Made by a program: the position numbers and the translations under genes. Positions 51,670 through 57,028 of a stretch of DNA of 57,028 bases are shown one piece after another; the stretch's first letter is position 1, and each line of letters opens with the position of its first letter. The stretch comes from an uncultured delta proteobacterium (GTDB lineage: Bacteria; Desulfobacterota; WTBG01; CAIYCZ01; CAIRTM01): assembly GCA_903881505.1 (NCBI GenBank), contig CAIRTM010000126.1, positions 1 to 57,028 of the forward strand, in the 5' to 3' direction. The notes under the pieces were generated by a model that was not told the DNA's origin, ran no database searches, and worked only from the letters and a program-made list of their open reading frames with translations.

Positions 51670-53688
51670 ATGAACGCATTCCCCCAGCCTGCCAGAGGGT
51701 TCCCGCTGCGAGCCGCGCTGTGCGCATGCCTGCTCTTCTGCGGCTGCGCGCATCCGCGTCTTCCGCAGATGCCGGACATGTCCCTTGCCGGCGTTGAAAC
51801 CGCTTCGATTAAAGACAGAAGTATCGTCATTGACCCGGGCCATGGGGGCCCGGAACGCGGCGCCACGGGCGTTCGCGGCCTGACCGAGGCCGAGGTCAAT
51901 TTGACGGTCGCGCTGCACCTGTGGGGCCTGCTCAAACAGGCCGGGGCGCGGCCGGTGCTGACGCGCAGCGCGGATCAGGCCCTGCACGCAGGCGCGGAGT
52001 TTGACATCCGCACTGATCTCGAGCTGCGCGCGCGCCAGGCCATGGACACCGGGGCCGACCTGTTTGTCAGCATTCACCACAATGCCGCGCCTGACCGCTC
52101 GGTCAATACGCTCATTGTTTTTTATGCCATGGCCGATCCGTACTGCTCCCGCGATGCGGCCCTTGCGGTCGGTGAAGCCCTGCAGCACAGGCTCGGCCGC
52201 AAAAGTCACAGCATACGGCCGGGCAATTACACGGTGCTGCGCTCAAACCGTTCTCCGGCGATTCTGGGCGAGGCCTCGTTTATCTCCAGCCCGGCCAATG
52301 AAATGGACCTTGCCTTTGCCCGGACCCTGGCGGCCGAGGCCCGCGGCTATTTCGACGGTATCCTCGCCTATTTCAGCCGCGGTGTGCCGGCGCTGAGCGA
52401 ACTCGGGCCCGTCACCCCGGACGCCGACGATGGCCGGCCCGTTCTACGCGCCTGTCTAGATCCGGGGCATGCGGGGGCGCAGGTTGAGCCCGCCTCGATT
52501 ACCGCCACGATCAATGGCGCACCGGTCAGACAGTTTTCGCTCAATCACAACTGCCTTGAATTTACATCTCCGCAACTGCCCAACGGCAGCCACCGGGCCT
52601 GTGCGGCTTTTCGCAGCACCCGGGGAAACTCCGCACAGCGCTGCGTTGATTTCAGGGTTGATCTGCCGCCCCACAGCATGGCACTTTCCAGCAGCTTTGC
52701 GGTCCTCCCCCCCGACCCTGCCGCCTCTACCGGCATTGATGTCGTGGTGCTTGACCGGCTCGGCCGTCCGGTTGCCGACGGGACGCCGGTCGCTATTGCC
52801 GCCTCGGCAGGCAGACTCCTGCAGGCCGATACCGTTACTGCCGGCGGTCGCGCCCGCGCCGTGCTGGCGGCCGGCCCCCGGCCGGACACGGCAACCATCA
52901 GCGCCACGTCCGGCAGCGCCAGCGGCCGCATGCAGGTATCGTTTGCGGTCCCTGCGGCGGCACTGCTCTGCCTTTCGGTGCGCGCTGCCGGCGGCCAGCC
53001 CGTGGGCGGCGTCGTCCTGATGAGCGGCGGGCGCACACTTGGCAGCTCGGACAGCCAGGGCCATATCCGGGCTGAAACCGAGGCAGGCCGGAACCGTTTT
53101 CAACTCATCAAGGCCGGATATGAACCCTGTGAGCTTATGCTCAGCCCGGCTGCGGGCGCGATGACATATGGCGATGCCGTGCTGCAGCCGGTCGACGGCG
53201 GGGTGTTTATCAACCGAACGGTGATGCTCGACCCGGAGGGCGAAAGCCCTGCGGCCCTTCCGGTGCTGGATGCGCTGAAAAACAAAATTGAACATGCCGG
53301 CGGGCGTGCGCCGTTTACCTGGCGCAGTGACCCCGCGCCTTCGTACCAGGCGCGTGTCATGCTGGCCTCCCGTGAGAAGGCCGATGTTTTTCTGTGCGTG
53401 AGCGCCCAGGGGCGGCAATGCCGCGCGGGCCATTATCAACGCAGCGCGGCGGGCAGGGAACTGGCCCGTCACCTGCAGGATGCCCTGCCGGCAGGGGGCT
53501 TTTTCGGCCGCACAAAGTGCGCCGTCTACCACTCAACTCATGATGCTGTTATCCAGACCGCAATGCCCGCCATTGAGCTTCAGCTGCCCCGCAAGTTCGC
53601 GCAGGGCGGCGATTCGGAATCTGCCGCGCAGGCCATATATGCGGCCCTGCGCCAATGGCTGGCCGAGCGCAGCCCGCAGATGCCCTGA
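51670..53688 (+). CDS. Lipoprotein N-acetylmuramoyl-L-alanine amidase with a degenerate second amidase-like end
   Basis: A 672-residue lipoprotein (signal ALCACLLFCGC, Cys near residue 26). Residues ~50-235 are an Amidase_3 domain: IVIDPGHGGPERGATG, the EVNLTVAL helix, ADLFVSIHHNA and ILGEASFIS, so the zinc and catalytic residues are present. It should cut peptide stems from peptidoglycan. Residues ~270-525 hold two or more Ig-like beta domains. The last ~130 residues (KADVFLCVSAQGRQ, THDAVIQTAMPAIELQLP) resemble the second half of an amidase domain without its His/Glu set. ATG 51670 gives the signal peptide. It is convergent with a DUF1439 lipoprotein 7 bases away. Confidence 0.85.
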   Translation: MNAFPQPARGFPLRAALCACLLFCGCAHPRLPQMPDMSLAGVETASIKDRSIVIDPGHGGPERGATGVRGLTEAEVNLTVALHLWGLLKQAGARPVLTRSADQALHAGAEFDIRTDLELRARQAMDTGADLFVSIHHNAAPDRSVNTLIVFYAMADPYCSRDAALAVGEALQHRLGRKSHSIRPGNYTVLRSNRSPAILGEASFISSPANEMDLAFARTLAAEARGYFDGILAYFSRGVPALSELGPVTPDADDGRPVLRACLDPGHAGAQVEPASITATINGAPVRQFSLNHNCLEFTSPQLPNGSHRACAAFRSTRGNSAQRCVDFRVDLPPHSMALSSSFAVLPPDPAASTGIDVVVLDRLGRPVADGTPVAIAASAGRLLQADTVTAGGRARAVLAAGPRPDTATISATSGSASGRMQVSFAVPAAALLCLSVRAAGGQPVGGVVLMSGGRTLGSSDSQGHIRAETEAGRNRFQLIKAGYEPCELMLSPAAGAMTYGDAVLQPVDGGVFINRTVMLDPEGESPAALPVLDALKNKIEHAGGRAPFTWRSDPAPSYQARVMLASREKADVFLCVSAQGRQCRAGHYQRSAAGRELARHLQDALPAGGFFGRTKCAVYHSTHDAVIQTAMPAIELQLPRKFAQGGDSESAAQAIYAALRQWLAERSPQMP

Positions 53689-53695
53689 CAGCCCG

Positions 53696-54241
53696 CTAAA
53701 CCCCGTAGACGATTTCCAGACACCCTTCGCGCACGCGTATATCCTTTACCAGCATTGAGGCGATTTTTTTTGTGGCGCCTTTTGGCTTCAGCCGGTACAC
53801 GGGATTGCGCTCAAGCATTTTTTCAATGGCAGGCATGAATAATGCGCTGAGCAGCTGTATGTTCTGCTCGGGCATGCCGTTGACGGCAAACCGCTGCAGC
53901 TCGGGCCTGGCCAGATAGACGGCCTTTTTTTTCTGGTCGTACACCACGGAAACCAGCATGTCCGCAACGCCGCGGATACTGTCGCTGCGCCCGGCATCGC
54001 CCATGATAATATCGAGCCCCAGTTCTACCCGGTTGTCCTCGCGCCGAAGCGTGATGCGCGGGTTTGCATAGGTTACGGTGCCTATAAATTTATAGTCTTT
54101 TGTGACGGGGAATTTTTTGCCCAGGCGTTCGCGCAGGTCCTGTTCGGTTATGCGCACGGTGACCTCCCGCCAGGATGAGCACGCACCTGCCAGGCAGGCA
54201 ACAACGAGCAGGATAATGGCCGGTGTAATGATGCGTTTCAT
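53696..54241 (-). CDS. DUF1439-like lipoprotein
   Basis: A 181-residue protein with a lipoprotein signal ending LAGAC (lipid Cys near residue 21). The mature part (TVRITEQDLRERLGKKFPV, PRITLRREDNRVELGLDI, NPVYRLKP) looks like DUF1439, a lipocalin/TULIP-like family of unknown role in the envelope. GGAGA lies about 7 bases before ATG 54241. It follows the aldo/keto reductase by 16 bases, so the two are likely co-transcribed. Confidence 0.82.
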   Translation of the reverse strand: MKRIITPAIILLVVACLAGACSSWREVTVRITEQDLRERLGKKFPVTKDYKFIGTVTYANPRITLRREDNRVELGLDIIMGDAGRSDSIRGVADMLVSVVYDQKKKAVYLARPELQRFAVNGMPEQNIQLLSALFMPAIEKMLERNPVYRLKPKGATKKIASMLVKDIRVREGCLEIVYGV

Positions 54242-54257
54242 GGCAAATCTCCAGCAA

Positions 54258-55151
54258 TCAACAATCAGCCGGGTCGCGGGCGCCCCTGCAGTCAAGGGCC
54301 GCAATATTAGTTTCGACATGTGCGCGCTTTGTCATGCCGACCAGCACGCAGGTAACCCCGGGCTGATCAAGTAGAAAGCGCAGCGCTGCATGGGCAGCAG
54401 GCCGGGGCAGGCCGGCCGCATAGCGCACGGCCTGCTCATAGCGCTCCCGGTCCCGGTACAGCGGGTTGCGGCGGCGCACATCCCGCACACCGGGCCGCGC
54501 GGCCGCAGCCATTTCCCCTGCAAGCACCCCCTGCGCCAGCGGGCTGTAGGCAATAAAGCCGAGGGTGTGCTCCCGGCACAGGGGCAGCACCTCGCGGGCC
54601 TCATCCTGCTGCAGGAGGTTGTACGGCTGCTGTATCGAAACAACCGGGGCCAGCCCGCGCGCTTCCCTCAGCTGCTGCGCAGAGAAATTGCACACGCCGA
54701 TGCGGCGCACAGCGCCTGAGCGCTGGAAGCCGGCGAGCTCATCGAGTGTTTCCTCGAGCGGGTTGCGCCGGTCAGGCCAGTGAATCTGGTACAGGTCGAT
54801 GTAGTCGGTTTGCAGCCGGCGCAGGCTGGCGTCAAGATCGCGGCGCAGGCCCTCGCGCGACAGATCGTGATGTACCCGGCCGCTATCATTCCATGCAAGG
54901 CCGCACTTGGTCGCGATGATCACGCGGGATCTGACTGGCCTGAGGACCTCGCCCAGGACCTGTTCCGAGCGGCCGAATCCGTACACCGGCGCGGTGTCGA
55001 AAAAATTTATGCCGTGCTCAAGGCAGGCCTCAAGCGCTGCGCGCGCCTGGCGCTCATTATGAGCGCCCCAGCCACGGCCGCCCAGGGCCCAGGTCCCGCA
55101 GCCGATGCGCGAAACCGCAAGATTGCTTGCGCCCAGCTGCCGGTACTGCAT
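54258..55151 (-). CDS. Aldo/keto reductase
   Basis: A 297-residue NAD(P)H-dependent reductase of the AKR superfamily. The catalytic residues are in FFDTAPVYGFGRSE (Asp, Tyr), VIIATKCG (Lys) and DLYQIHWPD (His). The C-terminal VLVGMTKRAHVETNIA is the cofactor-binding loop. The start at 55151 is the first Met before the conserved YRQLGASNLAVSRIGCG; the frame is open further but the extra residues do not fit. The substrate, a sugar or keto compound, is unknown. Confidence 0.88.
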   Translation of the reverse strand: MQYRQLGASNLAVSRIGCGTWALGGRGWGAHNERQARAALEACLEHGINFFDTAPVYGFGRSEQVLGEVLRPVRSRVIIATKCGLAWNDSGRVHHDLSREGLRRDLDASLRRLQTDYIDLYQIHWPDRRNPLEETLDELAGFQRSGAVRRIGVCNFSAQQLREARGLAPVVSIQQPYNLLQQDEAREVLPLCREHTLGFIAYSPLAQGVLAGEMAAAARPGVRDVRRRNPLYRDRERYEQAVRYAAGLPRPAAHAALRFLLDQPGVTCVLVGMTKRAHVETNIAALDCRGARDPADC

Positions 55152-55379
55152 GGACGCGGAGGCCGTCCATGCAGGCCGCCCAACGCTATGCCTGCCATGC
55201 ATGTCCATCGCCCGCATATGGTAAATGAGTTGCCGCGCAAATGCATCAAAAAAAACGTTCCGGCGGTTTCGAGCCACACGGCCGGCATGCCGCACCGTAC
55301 CGGCCCATGAGCCCCGGGACGCAACGGGGGATGATGTAATAAAACCGGCTGGGGAAACCGGCAGCCGCAGGCCCCCCCG

Positions 55380-55985
55380 CTAGTGCGCCGCGGCGAATAC
55401 GTTGCGAATGCCCGTAAAAATCATCTGGGCCGCAAGGGACGCAAGCACCAGGCCCGTGACCTTGCTCAGAATATTGATGATTTTCTTGCCCAGCAGCCGC
55501 TCCACAAAACCGGCCGCAAGCAGCAGCGCCCCGACGCTCAGCGTGGCCAGCACCAGCGCCAGGCAGCCGAGCAGCTTCTGCGCTGCATTGGTTATTTCGG
55601 CCCCCAGCACCAGCAGCGTGCCGATGGTGGCCGGTCCGACGATAATGGGCATGGCAAGGGGCACAACGGCAATATCCTCGTCGGACCCTGACTCCGGGGC
55701 CCTTGACTGCACCAGGCCCAGGGCCGACGCGAACAGCAGCGCCCCGGCGCCGATGCGGAAGGAGTCAAGGGTGATGCCGAAAAGCCTGAAAACGACGGCT
55801 CCGTAAAAAAACAGCAGAAAGCAGAGCGCACCGACGGCAGCGGTGACCTGTACGGCCAGCGTGCGGCGCCGGGCCTCGGTATAATTTCCGGTCATGCTGA
55901 GAAAAATCGAGAGCGCGAAAAACGGGGTGAACAGAAAGAAAAACTTGATCCAGACGCTGATGAAAAAATCGAGCGAAGACTGCAT
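55380..55985 (-). CDS. MarC family integral membrane protein
   Basis: A 201-residue protein with about six membrane segments spread over its length. The PLAMPIIVGPATIGTLLVLG segment with the conserved Pro-Gly pattern, and the TPFFALSIFLSMT region, are typical of MarC/YchE proteins of unknown transport role. It starts at ATG 55985. Confidence 0.9.
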   Translation of the reverse strand: MQSSLDFFISVWIKFFFLFTPFFALSIFLSMTGNYTEARRRTLAVQVTAAVGALCFLLFFYGAVVFRLFGITLDSFRIGAGALLFASALGLVQSRAPESGSDEDIAVVPLAMPIIVGPATIGTLLVLGAEITNAAQKLLGCLALVLATLSVGALLLAAGFVERLLGKKIINILSKVTGLVLASLAAQMIFTGIRNVFAAAH

Positions 55986-56119
55986 GTCGGTGCCTGAGCT
56001 GAAGGATAAAAATTCTCGGCGCGAAGCCCTGCCGCCTGCGCCGTACTATAGACCCTGCAAGGACCGCTGTCAATGCAGCCCCGGCACATCAGCACCGATG
56101 CCGTTCCGCCAATTTTCAA

Positions 56120-56148
56120 TTGACACGCACGTACACCCGGCCTATAGT
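56120..56148 (+). promoter_or_regulatory. Sigma-70 promoter of the MFS gene
   Basis: A perfect TTGACA (56120-56125) and TATAGT (56143-56148) are separated by 17 bases, ahead of the MFS start at 56253 or 56304. This matches 11 of 12 consensus bases. Confidence 0.7.
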
Positions 56149-56252
56149 TTTCCGCATTTACGGGCACGCTTCCATCTGCGGCCCTTAATTTCAGCATCGA
56201 AAACAGGTTTTTACAAAAAAATACGGGGCCTGCAGCGGCCTCTCTTTTAAAA

Positions 56253-57028
56253 ATGAGCGACGGCTTACGAATACCTCCCGAAGACGGGAAACAAGACGGC
56301 AGTATGAAAAAAAAATCGAAAGAAAAGCTGTTCACCCCGGCGGAAAACAGCATACTCATAAGCTTGAGCGCAGCCCTGGGCCTGCGGCAGCTCGGGCTCC
56401 TGCTGGTTCTCCCGTTTCTCTCGACATGGGGAGTAGGCCTTGAAAAGGCGACGCCCGCGCTTATCGGGCTTGCCATGGGGATATTCGGCCTGACACAGGG
56501 GCTGCTGCTGATTCCCTACGGCCTGTGGAGCGACCGCATCGGCAGGAAAAAGCCCTTTATCGCGGGGATGCTTATTTTTACCTTCGGGCTCATTCTCGCC
56601 TCTTTTTCGACATCTATTTATATGCTGATAATCGCGCGGGCGCTGCAGGGCGGCGGGGCCGTGGCGGCGGTCATTTTTTCATGGATCGGAGACGTGATCC
56701 CCGCGGAAAAAAGAAACCGCGCAATGTCCCTGCCCGCGATAGCCGTCGGCATATCCTCGACCCTGGCCTTCATCGGCGGCCCTGTTTTGATCACGTTCAT
56801 CACGGTCGAACAGATGTTCCTGCTGTGCGCGATAATCAGCGCGCTGGCAATGACCTATATCATTTTCTTCATACCTCCCGGGCCCAGGCCTGAGCCCGTT
56901 GCTTTCAACGCCCGGGAATACCTCGCGGCGATGAAAACACCCGGGCTCCTGCCGCTGTATGCGTCCGGCATGATCATGAACTATATTCTCGTCGCCGTGT
57001 TTTATATATTGCCGCAATTGATATCAAA
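56253..57028 (+). CDS. MFS transporter, N-terminal part (runs off the window)
   Basis: An open frame from ATG 56253 (or ATG 56304, in the same frame) to the last base. From 56304 the protein reads MKKKSKEKLFTPAENS and then about seven membrane segments. The MFS signature DRIGRKKPFI after the second segment and the ARALQGGGAVAAV motif in the fourth are clear. It resembles the drug/sugar-exporter branch of MFS. The first 17 residues from 56253 are polar, so 56304 may be the true start; no ribosome binding site settles it. The C-terminal half is outside the window. Confidence 0.85.
   Translation, partial: MSDGLRIPPEDGKQDGSMKKKSKEKLFTPAENSILISLSAALGLRQLGLLLVLPFLSTWGVGLEKATPALIGLAMGIFGLTQGLLLIPYGLWSDRIGRKKPFIAGMLIFTFGLILASFSTSIYMLIIARALQGGGAVAAVIFSWIGDVIPAEKRNRAMSLPAIAVGISSTLAFIGGPVLITFITVEQMFLLCAIISALAMTYIIFFIPPGPRPEPVAFNAREYLAAMKTPGLLPLYASGMIMNYILVAVFYILPQLIS

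Noticed and set aside
1-57028. tRNA, rRNA, CRISPR arrays, transposases and phage genes
   Set aside because: None recognised on reading through the window; no direct repeat array with spacers and no IS-like inverted repeats bracketing a gene were seen.

Overview
The window looks like the chromosome of a strictly anaerobic, Gram-negative bacterium, most likely a deltaproteobacterium (Desulfobacterota). Lineage is inferred from gene content: a 2-oxoacid:ferredoxin oxidoreductase fused operonically to heterodisulfide-reductase (Hdr) modules, a probable selenocysteine HdrA, a ThiD-ThiN fusion, a CooT-type nickel protein, RodZ, outer-membrane-type lipoproteins and an O-antigen style sugar cluster. 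No rRNA, tRNA, CRISPR array, transposase or phage gene was seen.

Layout. (1) Positions 1-7122 are visibly AT-richer than the rest and encode surface-polysaccharide genes: on the minus strand a heparinase II/III-like protein (cut by the window edge) and a two-domain sugar dehydrogenase; on the plus strand a hexapeptide acetyltransferase, a GT4 glycosyltransferase, an N-acetyl sugar amidotransferase (WbpG/PseA type) and its HisH glutaminase, ending at a bidirectional hairpin terminator. (2) Positions 7387-17813 are one long minus-strand operon: korD-korA-korB-korC, a 1119-residue flavin/iron-sulfur hybrid, MvhD, an HdrC-HdrB (HdrD-like) protein, and HdrA-MvhD. The last gene has an in-frame UGA exactly where the family has a conserved Cys, followed by a SECIS-like hairpin, so I read it as one selenoprotein. 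(3) 18293-22690: a small orphan protein, thiC and thiD-thiN, then rodZ. (4) 22768-33309: alanine dehydrogenase, a lipoprotein, a GH17-GT2 glucan synthase, and a cyanophycin synthetase with an ABC transporter and a DUF1854 protein. (5) 33340-40971, minus strand: a tightly overlapping cassette of an APH-like kinase, a LicC-like nucleotidyltransferase, an alkaline-phosphatase-superfamily enzyme, a P-loop kinase and an unknown protein, then a membrane protein, an FmdB-like zinc ribbon and a CHASE-type sensor without output domain. (6) 41236-53688, plus strand: metallophosphoesterase, PP2C phosphatase, TPR-like lipoprotein, two iron-sulfur flavoprotein-like genes, phosphopantetheinyl transferase, a HEAT-repeat protein and an HD-GYP protein sharing an N-terminal module, CooT with a His-rich partner, a MetE-core-like methyltransferase and a lipoprotein amidase. 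(7) 53696-57028: a DUF1439 lipoprotein, aldo/keto reductase, MarC, and the start of an MFS transporter.

How it works together. The central system is the Kor-Hdr operon. The genes suggest that electrons from oxidative decarboxylation of a 2-oxoacid (or, in reverse, for its reductive synthesis) pass through ferredoxin centres into a multi-flavin Hdr-type complex that could bifurcate electrons. No hydrogenase or formate dehydrogenase catalytic gene is present in the window, so KOR itself or the NfnB/GltD-like flavoprotein is the most likely partner. The other regions supply cell-envelope polymers, nitrogen storage as cyanophycin, thiamine synthesis and c-di-GMP/phosphatase signalling. Gene assignments rest on motif recognition by eye; no database search was run.
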